Below, in pieces: positions 55,668-64,000 of a DNA stretch of 64,000 nt. The notes beneath the pieces are model-generated. The model saw nothing but the letters and a program-made list of their open reading frames with translations, made no database searches and was not told where the DNA came from. Source of the stretch: Mycolicibacterium sp. TUM20985 (GTDB lineage: Bacteria; Actinomycetota; Actinomycetes; Mycobacteriales; Mycobacteriaceae); contig NZ_AP027291.1 in NCBI RefSeq assembly GCF_030295745.1, positions 1,302,001 through 1,366,000 on the forward strand, read 5' to 3'. The first letter of the stretch is position 1; each line of letters starts with the position of its first letter. The translations under genes were made by a program, and so were the position numbers.

Positions 55668-56777
55668 CTGAGTCCGGCCGGGCCGCTATCGGCGGCACTG
55701 CCGGTCTTCCCCTGGGACACGCTGGCCGAGGCCACGGCCACCGCCAGGGCGCACCCCGACGGGATCGTCGATCTGTCGGTCGGCACGCCCGTCGACCCCG
55801 TAGCGCCGATCATCCGCGAGGCGCTGGCGACTGCCAGCTCCGCGCCCGGCTACCCGACGACGGCGGGCACGCCGGCGCTGCGGGACGCCGCGGTGAATGC
55901 CCTTCGCCGTCGTTACGGCATCACCGACCTCGCCGCTGATGCCGTGCTGCCGGTCATCGGCACCAAGGAACTCATTGCCTGGCTTCCGACACTGCTGAAC
56001 CTCGGATCCGGCGACCTCGTCGTGGTGCCCGAGTTGGCCTACCCGACCTACGACGTCGGAGCGCGGCTGGCCCGTGCCGAGGTCGTCGCCGCCGACTCGT
56101 TGACGCAGCTCGGGCCGCGGGCTCCCAAACTCGTATACGTCAACTCGCCGAGCAACCCGACGGGCGCGGTCCTCGGCGTCGAGCATCTCCGCAAGGTCGT
56201 CGAGTGGGCCCGCAGGAGGGGCGCGCTGGTGGCCTCCGACGAGTGCTACCTCGGCCTCGGCTGGGACCCCGATGCGGCGCCGGTCTCGGTGCTGCACCCA
56301 TCGGTCTGCGACGGCGACCACACCGGCCTGCTCGCCATCCACTCGCTGTCGAAGAGCTCGTCGCTGGCCGGCTACCGCGCCGGTTTCGTCGCGGGCGACC
56401 CCGCGGTGGTGGCCGAACTGCTCGCGGTGCGCAAGCACGCCGGCATGATGGTGCCGACGCCGATCCAGGCGGCCATGGTCGCCGCTCTCGACGACGACGC
56501 CCACGAGCACGTGCAGCGGGGGCTCTACGCGCGTCGGCGGGACGTCCTGCTGGCGGCGGTGCGTGGCGCGGGGTTCACCGTCGACCACTCCGAGGCCGGT
56601 CTCTATCTGTGGGCGACGCGCGGCGAGCCGTGCCGCGACACCGTGGCCTCGCTGGCCGAACTGGGCATCCTGGTCGCGCCGGGAGAGTTCTACGGCGCGC
56701 GCGGCGCGCGACACGTGCGGATGGCGCTGACGGCTACCGACGAGCGGATCGACGCGGCGGTCCGACGGCTCGCCTGA
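55668..56777 (+). CDS. dapC: succinyldiaminopimelate transaminase-like aminotransferase
   Basis: The PLP-dependent class I/II aminotransferase has FPWDTLAEATATARAHPDGIVDLSVGTPVDP, GYPTTAGTPALRDA, YVNSPSNPTGAVLG and the PLP-lysine region SLSKSSSLAGYRAGFV. It fits lysine and peptidoglycan precursor synthesis; position matches Rv1178. No ATG, GTG or TTG lies in frame between the stop at 55443 and GTG 55893, which is far inside the domain. The listed CTG at 55668 is the nearest rare-start candidate; CTG 55491, overlapping the fdxA stop, would add the repeat peptides to the N-terminus. Confidence 0.8.
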   Translation: MSPAGPLSAALPVFPWDTLAEATATARAHPDGIVDLSVGTPVDPVAPIIREALATASSAPGYPTTAGTPALRDAAVNALRRRYGITDLAADAVLPVIGTKELIAWLPTLLNLGSGDLVVVPELAYPTYDVGARLARAEVVAADSLTQLGPRAPKLVYVNSPSNPTGAVLGVEHLRKVVEWARRRGALVASDECYLGLGWDPDAAPVSVLHPSVCDGDHTGLLAIHSLSKSSSLAGYRAGFVAGDPAVVAELLAVRKHAGMMVPTPIQAAMVAALDDDAHEHVQRGLYARRRDVLLAAVRGAGFTVDHSEAGLYLWATRGEPCRDTVASLAELGILVAPGEFYGARGARHVRMALTATDERIDAAVRRLA

Positions 56778-56784
56778 GCTCCGT

Positions 56785-56849
56785 CGTCCACTGTGCGTCC
56801 CGATCCGCCGACGGCGGCGTGTCGCGGAGGAATCCGCACACTCGCGGCG
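56785..56849. repeat. dispersed intergenic repeat, copy 2
   Basis: The 65-bp element between convergent dapC and pruC aligns with copy 1 (3487-3549) over its whole length. Shared blocks include CTGTGCGTC, ATCCG, ACGGCGGCG, GTCGCG and GCAC-CTCG. Confidence 0.65.
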
Positions 56850-56867
56850 AGAGGGTGAGGCGGGTGC

Positions 56868-58454
56868 CTAGGGCACTCGCAGGCTCAGCGAAAGCAGCAG
56901 GCGCACATCGGGATCGGCGAGCGACGTGCCCAACTCCTCCTCGATCCGTCGCACCCGGTAGCGGACGGTGTTCGGGTGCACGTGCAGCCACGCCGCGGCC
57001 GTCGCGACGTCACCGAAGCAATCGAGATAGGCCCGCAGCGTGTCCACCAGCGTCGGGTCCTTCGCGCGCAGTTGGTCGACGCGCGGATCGACGAGGCGGT
57101 CGTCGGCCCCGACCATCGTGACGATCTCGTCGAGCAGGACGGTCGTGCGCGATTCGGCGAGTGACGTCACCTGGCTGATGGCGCCCGGGTGTCGTTCGGC
57201 GCTGGCTAGCACGCGGTCCACCTCGGCCCGTGCCGCCGCCACACCCGTCAGACCCGTTGCGGGATGGGCGATCACGGCCCGCAGCTCCAACCCCAGCTCG
57301 GTGCGCAGGGCGCCGATGGTACCGCGGATCCACGACATCACCGCCGACGCACTGCCGGTGTGCGGGAACAGTACGTAGACGCGCGACGGCCCAGCTGCCA
57401 CCTGCGCATCCCGCCGAAAGGCGCTGGCGCTCAACGCAAGTACATCGGCAAGTCGCGTCGGCGCACCCGATGCGCCGTCGAAGCCGATCACCGCGACGCG
57501 CCCGTCCGTCACGATGCCGAGTTCGCGCGCGGCCTCCAACACGTCGCCTTCGTCGAAGGCGACGTCGCGCAGCCCGAGCAACTCCTGCACCCGAACCGCG
57601 TGCGTCGACGGCGTGGCTGCCAACCGCGAGATGATCCTGGCCGCCAGAACGCCGGCGCCGCGCAGTACGTCATCGGCGTCCTCGGCCAGGGGCCGGGCGC
57701 CCTCCTGCAGCCAGATGGTGCCTGCGAACACGGGGCCACGCCCGCGGTCTGGCGCGGCGTGGTGAATGCCGACCGCGCGACGGGGTCGCAGCCCCAGTTC
57801 GGGCCGGGCGTCGACGCGGACCACGTCACCGGTGGCACGCAGGGCGTCGAAGATGCCCGCCCGGCCGATCCATTCGAGGTGCTCGGGCGGGCCGGCACGG
57901 CCGAGGATCGACAGCCGCCGCAGCTCGTCGGCCTCGTCGTTGGACGCCGAATACGCCAGTACGTGCGACTGGACGTCCTCGATGCTGACCATGCCGTGCG
58001 TGCGGTCGGCGATCGACTGGGCCAGCCCGAACAGGTCGGTGCTCGAGTCGTACAACGGGTCGGCGCGGTCGCCGTGGTGTTCGAAGACGTGGTCGACCAG
58101 ACGGTACAGCCGCTCCCAACGGGCCCTGGGGTCGACGGCGACGACGGCCGTACCCACGGCTGCCGCCCGGGCCACCACGGCGTCGGAGGGCTCCTTGACG
58201 AAGATGGCCGCAGGTATCCGACGCGCCGCCTGGTGCACCAGCCACGCGAGGACGTCGTCGTCTCCGACGCCGAGGATGAAGAACACGTCGGCCGACCCCG
58301 ACCCGACCGCCAACCCGAGGCGGACGTCGTCGGCGTCGATCAAGGCCGCCGACGCCACCGGGAGGTCCAGACCGCGCGGCGCCTCCACCAGCCGCACCAT
58401 CGTCGCGTCGAGGGCGAGGAGCAGCTGACCGAGTCCGATGCGGGCGGCCTCCAT
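56868..58454 (-). CDS. pruC: PucR-family regulator of proline utilisation
   Basis: The 528-residue protein has an N-terminal sensory region and a C-terminal PucR-type HTH (TLRAYLDCFGDVATAAAWLHVHPNTVRYRVRRIEEELG). The equivalent gene in M. tuberculosis, Rv1186c, activates proline catabolism and has been named PruC. It is divergent from pruA. The ATG at 58454 has TAGGAT eight bases upstream; the frame further upstream overlaps the palindrome. It probably binds the palindrome at 58488-58503. Confidence 0.87.
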   Translation of the reverse strand: MEAARIGLGQLLLALDATMVRLVEAPRGLDLPVASAALIDADDVRLGLAVGSGSADVFFILGVGDDDVLAWLVHQAARRIPAAIFVKEPSDAVVARAAAVGTAVVAVDPRARWERLYRLVDHVFEHHGDRADPLYDSSTDLFGLAQSIADRTHGMVSIEDVQSHVLAYSASNDEADELRRLSILGRAGPPEHLEWIGRAGIFDALRATGDVVRVDARPELGLRPRRAVGIHHAAPDRGRGPVFAGTIWLQEGARPLAEDADDVLRGAGVLAARIISRLAATPSTHAVRVQELLGLRDVAFDEGDVLEAARELGIVTDGRVAVIGFDGASGAPTRLADVLALSASAFRRDAQVAAGPSRVYVLFPHTGSASAVMSWIRGTIGALRTELGLELRAVIAHPATGLTGVAAARAEVDRVLASAERHPGAISQVTSLAESRTTVLLDEIVTMVGADDRLVDPRVDQLRAKDPTLVDTLRAYLDCFGDVATAAAWLHVHPNTVRYRVRRIEEELGTSLADPDVRLLLSLSLRVP

Positions 58455-58462
58455 GTTGGCTG

Positions 58463-58468
58463 ATCCTA
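58463..58468 (-). promoter_or_regulatory. -10 box for pruC (leaderless)
   Basis: Minus-strand TAGGAT lies eight bases before the ATG at 58454. Confidence 0.4.
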
Positions 58469-58487
58469 CCGACGACACCCACGATGT

Positions 58488-58503
58488 TTGGCCGATCGGC
58501 CAA
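58488..58503. promoter_or_regulatory. perfect 16-bp palindrome in pruC-pruA intergenic region
   Basis: TTGGCCGATCGGCCAA is fully symmetric and centred 42 bases before the pruA ATG and 42 bases from the pruC ATG. It is the prime candidate for the regulator's binding site. Confidence 0.6.
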
Positions 58504-58537
58504 TGGGTCAAGCGGTCGCACGAGAGACGCTAATCAC

Positions 58538-60178
58538 ATGAGTGCATTCACGGCCGTCACCCACGTACCGGTCCCCGCCAACGAGCCCGTCCACGAGTAC
58601 GCGCCCGGCAGTCCGGAGCGCGCCAGGCTCGTCACCGAACTCGCCGCGCTGGACACCGCCGCACCCATCGACCTGCCGCACGTGATCGCCGGCAGGCACG
58701 CGATGGGCGGCGGCGAGCGCATCGACGTCGTCCAGCCGCACCGCCACAGCTCGGTGCTGGGCACCCTGACCAACGCGAATCACGCCGAGGCATCCGCCGC
58801 CGTCGACGCCGCGGTCGCCGCCAAGCGGGCGTGGGAGGCGACGCCGTTCGACGAGCGGGCCGCGGTGTTCCTGCGTGCCGCGGATCTGCTCGCGGGGCCG
58901 TGGCGGGAGAAGCTCGTCGCCGCCACCATGCTCGGCCAGTCGAAGACGGCGTACCAGGGCGAGATCGATGCGTCCTGCGAGCTGGCCGACTTCTGGCGTT
59001 TCAACGTGGCGTTCGCCAGGGAGATCATGGCGCAACAGCCGATCAGTGCGCGTGGGGTGTGGAATCGCACGGACTACCGCCCGCTCGAGGGCTTCGTCTA
59101 TGCGGTCACCCCGTTCAACTTCACCGCGATCGCGGGCAATCTTCCCACCGCACCCGCCCTGATGGGCAACACCGTGGTGTGGAAACCATCTGTCACGCAA
59201 ACGTTCTCGGCGTATCTGACGATGCAGCTCCTCGAAGCGGCCGGCCTGCCGCCAGGGGTGATCAACATGGTGACCGGCGACGGGTACGCCGTATCCGACG
59301 TCGTGCTGGCCGACCCACGGCTGGCGGGCATCCACTTCACCGGCTCCACCGCGACGTTCCAGCACCTGTGGCGTGAGGTCGGCACCCACATCGACCGCTA
59401 CGACACCTACCCGCGACTGGTCGGCGAGACCGGCGGCAAGGACTTCGTCGTCGCCCACCCCTCGGCGCGTCCCGACGTCCTGCGCACCGCGCTCATCCGA
59501 GGCGCGTTCGACTATCAGGGCCAGAAGTGTTCGGCAGCGTCGCGGGCGTTCGTGCCGCGGTCGGTATGGCAGCAGATGGGTGACGACTTCCTCGGAGCCA
59601 CCGAGCAACTCGCCTTCGGCGACGTGACGGACCTGTCCAACTACGGTGGCGCCCTGATCGACGAACGCGCCTTCACCAAGAACGTCAAGGCCATCGAGCG
59701 GGCGAAGGGCGCGGCGGGTGTGACGATCGCCGTCGGCGGCGAGTACGACGACGCCGAGGGGTTCTTCGTCCGGCCCACGGTGCTGTTGTCCGACGACGCA
59801 CGCGACGAGGCGTTCTCCGACGAGTACTTCGGCCCGATCCTGGCGCTGCACGTCTATGACGACGACCGCTGGGACGACGTCCTCGACATCGTCGACGCCG
59901 GTTCGAAGTACGCCCTCACCGGCGCCGTGATCGCCGACGACCGGGCAGCCGTGCTGGCCGCCGAGGACCGGTTGCGCCACGCCGCAGGCAACTTCTACGT
60001 CAACGACAAACCCACCGGTGCCGTGGTCGGTCAGCAGCCGTTCGGCGGAGCGCGCGCGTCGGGCACCAACGACAAGGCCGGCTCGGCATTGAACCTGCTG
60101 CGGTGGACCTCGGCACGGTCGATCAAGGAGACGTTCGTGCCCCCGGTGAATCACGACTACCCGCACATGGAGGGATGA
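58538..60178 (+). CDS. pruA: L-glutamate gamma-semialdehyde (P5C) dehydrogenase
   Basis: The 546-residue aldehyde dehydrogenase oxidises glutamate semialdehyde to glutamate with NAD, the second step of proline breakdown. Catalytic Cys331 lies in YQGQKCSAAS and the general base Glu297 in VGETGGKD. VTPFNFTAIAGNLPTAPALMGNTVVWKPS and GRPTGAVVGQQPFGGARASGTNDKAG-type C-terminal segments are family-typical. Length matches RocA/PruA. Its stop overlaps ATG 60175 of pruB. Confidence 0.94.
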   Translation: MSAFTAVTHVPVPANEPVHEYAPGSPERARLVTELAALDTAAPIDLPHVIAGRHAMGGGERIDVVQPHRHSSVLGTLTNANHAEASAAVDAAVAAKRAWEATPFDERAAVFLRAADLLAGPWREKLVAATMLGQSKTAYQGEIDASCELADFWRFNVAFAREIMAQQPISARGVWNRTDYRPLEGFVYAVTPFNFTAIAGNLPTAPALMGNTVVWKPSVTQTFSAYLTMQLLEAAGLPPGVINMVTGDGYAVSDVVLADPRLAGIHFTGSTATFQHLWREVGTHIDRYDTYPRLVGETGGKDFVVAHPSARPDVLRTALIRGAFDYQGQKCSAASRAFVPRSVWQQMGDDFLGATEQLAFGDVTDLSNYGGALIDERAFTKNVKAIERAKGAAGVTIAVGGEYDDAEGFFVRPTVLLSDDARDEAFSDEYFGPILALHVYDDDRWDDVLDIVDAGSKYALTGAVIADDRAAVLAAEDRLRHAAGNFYVNDKPTGAVVGQQPFGGARASGTNDKAGSALNLLRWTSARSIKETFVPPVNHDYPHMEG

Positions 60179-60180
60179 CG

Positions 60181-61143
60181 ATGGGCGTCTTCCAAAGGGT
60201 GGCGCGACCCGCCATCCTGTCCGCCGCGAGGTCCGATGGCCTCCGTCGCACAGCCGAACGGATGCCCCTGACCCGTCGGGTCGTGCACCGCTTCGTGCCC
60301 GGTGAGACGGTCGAGCACGCGTTGACCTCGGTTGCGGCGCTGCGGGATTCGCACCGCTTCGTGTCGATCGACTACCTGGGCGAGGACGTCACCGACGCGG
60401 AGGCAGCCGACGCCACCGTGCGCGCCTACGTCGACCTGCTCGATGCCCTCGGCCAGCGTGAGGAGGGTCTCGACGGGCCGCGACCGCTCGAGGTGTCGCT
60501 GAAGCTCTCGGCGCTGGGCCAGGCGCTGCCGCGCGACGGCGAGAAGATCGCGCTCGAGAACGCGCACGCGGTCTGCACCACGGCGCGCGAGCGCGGCGTG
60601 TGGGTCACCGTCGACGCCGAGGACCACGCCACCACGGACTCGACACTGTCCATCGTGCGTGAACTCCGCGACGACTTTCCCTGGCTCGGAACGGTTCTGC
60701 AGGCGTACCTGAAGCGGACTGAGGGCGACTGCGCGGAGTTCGCGGCATCCGGAGCCAGGATCCGGCTGTGCAAGGGTGCCTACGACGAGCCCGCTTCCGT
60801 GGCCTACCGCGACGCCGACGAGGTAACCGACTCCTACCTGCGGTGCCTGCGCGTGCTGATGGCGGGGGAGGGGTACCCGATGGTGGCCTCGCACGACCCG
60901 GCGATCATCGACGCGGTTCCCGCCATGGCTCGCGAATTCAATAGGAGTGTCAGCGATTTCGAGTATCAGATGCTCTACGGCATTCGCGATGCCGAGCAGC
61001 TCAGGCTTGCCGAGGCGGGCAACCACGTCAGGGTGTACGTGCCGTTCGGCACCCAGTGGTACGGCTACTTCGTGCGCCGGCTCGCGGAGCGGCCCGCGAA
61101 CCTGACGTTCTTCCTGCGGGCGCTGGCCGAGCGGCGGCGCTGA
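60181..61143 (+). CDS. pruB: proline dehydrogenase
   Basis: The monofunctional FAD proline dehydrogenase of about 320 residues passes electrons to the respiratory quinone pool. The barrel contains EVSLKLSALGQ, VTVDAEDHATTDSTL, RLCKGAYDEP and VASHDP, and the substrate-binding Arg pair lies in GYFVRRLAERPANLTFF. ATG 60181 has GGAGGG six bases upstream and is preferred; ATG 60175 in the ATGA overlap with pruA gives two more residues. Confidence 0.93.
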   Translation: MGVFQRVARPAILSAARSDGLRRTAERMPLTRRVVHRFVPGETVEHALTSVAALRDSHRFVSIDYLGEDVTDAEAADATVRAYVDLLDALGQREEGLDGPRPLEVSLKLSALGQALPRDGEKIALENAHAVCTTARERGVWVTVDAEDHATTDSTLSIVRELRDDFPWLGTVLQAYLKRTEGDCAEFAASGARIRLCKGAYDEPASVAYRDADEVTDSYLRCLRVLMAGEGYPMVASHDPAIIDAVPAMAREFNRSVSDFEYQMLYGIRDAEQLRLAEAGNHVRVYVPFGTQWYGYFVRRLAERPANLTFFLRALAERRR

Positions 61144-61153
61144 CCGGCCGCGC

Positions 61154-61975
61154 TCAGCACTGGTCGTACGCGTACCCGTCGGTGCCACGGTCGACGAGAT
61201 CGCGGTCACGCAGGATCGTCAGGGGAGCCCGGTCCGGCGACGCGCACACCTCGCGGAACGGGGCGGGCAGGTTGTCGGTGTACTCGATCTGCAGGACGTG
61301 TGCTCCGTACACCCGGGCGTAGCGATCGCACTCCCGGTATGCGGCGCATTCCTCGGCGACGGCGAAGTCGAAGCCGACCTCGCGGCGGGCCCGCTCGGCC
61401 GATTCGGCGGCGTTCTTCTGCCCGATCGCCAGGCCCTGCCCGTGGGCCAGCTCGGCGTAGGAGCGCGCGAGGGCGATCGCTGCGGCTTCGTTGATACGGC
61501 CGGCGAACCGGGTGAAGGTGTCTAGGTTGTCGATCTCGACGGCATCGAAACCCTTTGCCGCGCAGTCGGTCAGCAACGGTCCCAGTACGTCGAGGATGGT
61601 CGCGCGCTGACTCTCGGTCGAGGGGTCGAGCACGTACTCGTCGGGCCAGTCGGGGTCGGTGACGGGCGCTCCGTCTGCGTCGCGCAGCACGGCCGCGCGA
61701 TGGCTCCCGAGCCAAAGGTCGCCGTCGCCCGGCTGGGATTGAAAGCCGTTCACGTAACAGACGTTGTACGCCCCCGCCATGGGCGGAGCGCCCGCGTCCC
61801 GGACGACCACGGCCAACGGGGTGCCGTCGTCGACCCCACCCAGCTGGTAGTCGAAAGCCCCGGCCGTGGGCGGCAATCGGATCTCGGCGGTGTCGGTGGC
61901 GGCGGAGCAGGCGGTCAGCAGGGCCGTCGCGATCAGCAAGGCCGGCAGTGACCGTGCCCCGCCCGTCCCGGTCAT
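61154..61975 (-). CDS. lipoprotein, endo-alpha-1,4-polygalactosaminidase (GH114)-like
   Basis: The 273-residue protein has a lipoprotein signal (ALLIATALLTAC, lipobox LTAC) and a TIM-barrel-like domain with CYVNGF, DWPDEYVLDP, FDAVEIDNLDTF and GLAIGQKNAAE, matching the GH114 (TM1410-like) family. Some GH114 proteins cut galactosaminogalactan-like polymers. A cell-surface glycan hydrolase is likely. The ATG at 61975 is chosen for the signal peptide and overlaps the NUDIX stop. Confidence 0.8.
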   Translation of the reverse strand: MTGTGGARSLPALLIATALLTACSAATDTAEIRLPPTAGAFDYQLGGVDDGTPLAVVVRDAGAPPMAGAYNVCYVNGFQSQPGDGDLWLGSHRAAVLRDADGAPVTDPDWPDEYVLDPSTESQRATILDVLGPLLTDCAAKGFDAVEIDNLDTFTRFAGRINEAAAIALARSYAELAHGQGLAIGQKNAAESAERARREVGFDFAVAEECAAYRECDRYARVYGAHVLQIEYTDNLPAPFREVCASPDRAPLTILRDRDLVDRGTDGYAYDQC

Positions 61976-62532
61976 GTCGACACGGGGGTCTGCTCGCGGA
62001 GGCGCAACAGCATCCAGGCCGCGATGGATTGGGCGTCGGTGATGGTGCCGTCCACGATCATCCCGTCGATCTCCGCGCCGGCGAACCACTCGCTACGCAT
62101 ATCCTGCTCCTCCGGCTCGCGTTCGTGCTCACCCTCGGTGATGTCGGTGGCCAGGAACACCCAGCCGCGCTGGCTGCTCATCCCCGGCGCGACGTCGAGT
62201 TGGCCCAGCAGCGACATCGATCCGGCCCGCAAGCCCGTCTCTTCCCGCAACTCGTCGGCGGCGAGGGCGGCGGGTGGCGGCTCGTCGCCGTCGAGCGACC
62301 CGGGTGCGGTGCCCTGCGGAAACTCCCAACGCCGCAACCCGATCGGATAGCGGAACTGCTCCACCAGCCGGAACCGGTCGCCCTCCGTGGCGATCACCAG
62401 GGCATAGGTCGGTTTGTCGATGACGCCGTAGATGCCGGCGCTGCCGTCCGCTCGGCGCACGTCGTCTTCCCGAACGATCATCCAGGCATTCCGGTACACG
62501 ACACGGGAGTCGACCTGCTCGATGGGATCCAC
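61972..62532 (-). CDS. NUDIX hydrolase (ADP-sugar pyrophosphatase-like)
   Basis: The 186-residue protein has WEFPQGTAPGSLDGDEPPPAALAADELREETGL, where the NUDIX box carries Asp in place of the usual Arg of REUXEEXGU. RLVEQFRYPIGLRRWEFPQG resembles ADP-ribose pyrophosphatases. The GTG at 62532 starts the conserved fold; the longer frame overlaps fadD36 on the other strand. It is coupled to the lipoprotein gene. Confidence 0.82.
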   Translation of the reverse strand: MDPIEQVDSRVVYRNAWMIVREDDVRRADGSAGIYGVIDKPTYALVIATEGDRFRLVEQFRYPIGLRRWEFPQGTAPGSLDGDEPPPAALAADELREETGLRAGSMSLLGQLDVAPGMSSQRGWVFLATDITEGEHEREPEEQDMRSEWFAGAEIDGMIVDGTITDAQSIAAWMLLRLREQTPVST

Positions 62533-62562
62533 GCGTCCAGTATCGCGGGTTCGATGAGGCGG

Positions 62563-62568
62563 TAGCGT
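62563..62568 (+). promoter_or_regulatory. -10 box for fadD36 (leaderless)
   Basis: TAGCGT lies seven bases before the GTG at 62576, which fixes that start over GTG 62567. Confidence 0.4.
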
Positions 62569-62575
62569 GGCCGTC

Positions 62576-63976
62576 GTGCTGCTCGCCTCGCTGAACCCCT
62601 CCGCCGTCGCTGCCGGCCACGACGTCGGGGACGCGGTGCGCATCGGCGGTGCGACGCTCAGCCGGAGTGATCTCGTCGGTGCGGCGACCTCGGTGGCCGA
62701 GCGCGTCGCCGGCGCCGGCCGGGTCGCCGTCCTCGCCACTCCCACGGCCGCCACGGTGCTCGCCGTGACCGGCTGTCTGATCGCGGGTGTCCCCGTCGTC
62801 CCGGTTCCGGCGGACGTCGGGGTCGCCGAGCGCCGCCACATCCTCGACGACTCCGGTGCGGTGGCGTGGTTGGGCGACGTGCCCGCCGAACCCGAGGGGC
62901 TGCCACACGTGCCGGTGCGGCTGCACGCGCGGTCGTGGCATCGCTACGCCGAACCCGCGCCGGACGCGACCGCGATGGTCATCTACACCTCCGGTACGAC
63001 GGGGCCGCCCAAGGGCGTGGTGATCAGCCGGCGGGCGATCGCCGCGGACATCGACGCGCTGGCCGCCGCGTGGGCGTGGACGCCCGACGACGTCCTGGTG
63101 CACGGTCTTCCGCTGTTCCACGTGCATGGGCTGGTCCTCGGTCTACTCGGGTCGCTGCGCATCGGAAACCGCTTCGTGCACACCGGGAAGCCGACGCCCG
63201 CCGCCTACGCCGCGGCAGGCGGATCGCTGTACTTCGGTGTCCCGACGGTGTGGTCGCGGATCGTCGGCGACCTCGACGCGGCGCTCGCGCTGTCGTCGGC
63301 ACGGCTCCTGGTATCGGGTAGTGCTCCGCTACCGGTTCCGGTGTTCGACGACCTCGTCCGCCTGACCGGTCACGCCCCCGTGGAGCGGTACGGCAGCACC
63401 GAATCCCTGATCACGCTCAGCACCCTGGCGGGTGGCGAACGGCGCCCGGGCTGGGTCGGGGTTCCGCTCGACGAAGTGCAGACACGGCTGATGGCCGATG
63501 ATGGCACCCCCGCTCCGCACGACGGGGAAACCATTGGGCGACTGGAGGTTCGCGCCCCGACCATGTTCGACGGTTACCTCAATCGGCCCGACGCCACGGC
63601 CGACGTCCTCGGCGCCGACGGGTGGTACCGCACCGGTGACGTGGCCGTGATCGACGCCGGTGGCATGCACCGCATCGTCGGTCGGGAGTCGGTCGACCTC
63701 ATCAAGTCCGGTGGCTACCGCATCGGCGCTGGCGAGATCGAAGCGGTGCTTTTGGCGCACGGTGGCGTCGCCGAGGCGGCGGTCGTCGGGCTGCCCGACG
63801 CCGACCTGGGCCAGCGGATCGTGGCTTTCGTCGTCGGCTCGGCTGCTGCAGAGGAGTTGATCGAGCATGTCGCACAACAGCTTTCGGTCCACAAGCGGCC
63901 GCGTGAAGTGCGGATCGTGGCGGCCCTGCCCCGGAATGCCATGGGTAAGGTTCTGAAGAAGGAGTTGTTGACATGA
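62576..63976 (+). CDS. fadD36: acyl-CoA synthetase FadD36
   Basis: The 466-residue AMP-binding enzyme activates fatty acids with ATP and CoA. The P-loop is IYTSGTTGPPKG; RYGSTES, GWYRTGDVA and the C-terminal catalytic Lys in GKVLKKEL are intact. VLLASLNPS at the GTG 62576 start resembles the Rv1193 N-terminus. It is at the short end of the family, which fits FadD36. The stop overlaps the next ATG (ATGA). Confidence 0.87.
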   Translation: MLLASLNPSAVAAGHDVGDAVRIGGATLSRSDLVGAATSVAERVAGAGRVAVLATPTAATVLAVTGCLIAGVPVVPVPADVGVAERRHILDDSGAVAWLGDVPAEPEGLPHVPVRLHARSWHRYAEPAPDATAMVIYTSGTTGPPKGVVISRRAIAADIDALAAAWAWTPDDVLVHGLPLFHVHGLVLGLLGSLRIGNRFVHTGKPTPAAYAAAGGSLYFGVPTVWSRIVGDLDAALALSSARLLVSGSAPLPVPVFDDLVRLTGHAPVERYGSTESLITLSTLAGGERRPGWVGVPLDEVQTRLMADDGTPAPHDGETIGRLEVRAPTMFDGYLNRPDATADVLGADGWYRTGDVAVIDAGGMHRIVGRESVDLIKSGGYRIGAGEIEAVLLAHGGVAEAAVVGLPDADLGQRIVAFVVGSAAAEELIEHVAQQLSVHKRPREVRIVAALPRNAMGKVLKKELLT

Positions 63977-64000
63977 CATTGCGTTTCAGTGACGTATGCA
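63973..64000 (+). CDS. start of an unidentified gene (partial)
   Basis: An ATG in the ATGA overlap with the fadD36 stop opens a frame reading MTLRFSDVC before the window ends. It is probably the next gene of the fadD36 operon. Too little is visible to assign a function. Confidence 0.4.

Noticed and set aside
61972..62841. Longer NUDIX frame starting at 62841
   Set aside because: The extra residues are Thr/Ala-rich antisense of fadD36; the fold starts at GTG 62532.

Overview
The window is high-GC DNA from a mycobacterium, most likely an environmental or rapid-growing Mycolicibacterium-type species rather than M. tuberculosis. I base this on gene content recognised from the translations (PimE, LpqW, MshB, FbiC, TypA, MutT2, Mcr, MmpL, the PruABC proline cluster, FadD36). 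From memory, the gene order from about 15 kb onward follows M. tuberculosis from about Rv1142c to Rv1193. No rRNA, tRNA, insertion sequence, prophage or CRISPR array was seen.

Layout. 1-5.4 kb: end of an alpha/beta hydrolase gene, an SDR, a degenerate wax-ester-synthase-like protein, a DoxX protein and a DUF3556 membrane protein. 5.4-9.5 kb: a FadR-type regulator divergent from a thiolase / enoyl-CoA hydratase / acyl-CoA dehydrogenase operon. 9.5-15.1 kb: secreted fasciclin protein, MFS transporter divergent from a GlxA-type regulator, gamma carbonic anhydrase, NAD-binding epimerase and CPBP protease. 15.1-19.1 kb: echA-like gene, mcr, an HSD10-like SDR and a nitronate-monooxygenase-like gene. 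19.1-24.8 kb: small ORF, DoxX protein, MmpL transporter, TetR, methyltransferase, sirtuin and a short GntR regulator. 24.7-28.8 kb: two leucine-carboxyl-methyltransferase-like paralogues around a DUF1697 gene, an F420/PPOX protein, DUF5302 and an MFS transporter. 28.9-35.2 kb: two acetate-type SSS symporter modules, the second in an operon with its own LytS/LytTR two-component system. 35.2-39.4 kb: epimerase, HhH-GPD repair protein, nitroreductase, DUF1059 and two Ala/Pro-rich secreted proteins. 39.5-48.6 kb: pimE, pterin dehydratase, mutT2, zinc-ribbon membrane protein, typA, lpqW, ClC channel, mshB. 48.5-56.8 kb: Thr/Pro-rich exported protein, fbiC, DUF2231, a P1 peptidase fused in frame to YceI, ferredoxin and dapC. 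56.9-64 kb: pruC, pruA, pruB, GH114-like lipoprotein, NUDIX, fadD36.

Functional themes are acyl-CoA catabolism, cell-envelope mannolipid assembly (PimE, LpqW), redox cofactors and thiols (FbiC for F420, MshB for mycothiol), carboxylate uptake and proline oxidation.

The most unusual material is non-coding or at gene junctions. A chain of four ATGA overlaps made of mini-ORF repeats joins the SDR to the nitronate-monooxygenase-like gene (17964-18096). A 5 x 36-bp repeat joins fdxA to a dapC gene with no ordinary start codon. Three divergent gene pairs only 22-24 bp apart show back-to-back leaderless promoters whose -10 boxes overlap, and one of these is a perfect palindrome (40992-41007). Four copies of a dispersed intergenic palindromic repeat and several perfect operator-like palindromes are also present. 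pimE appears to begin at an ATA codon placed exactly where a leaderless start would be expected.
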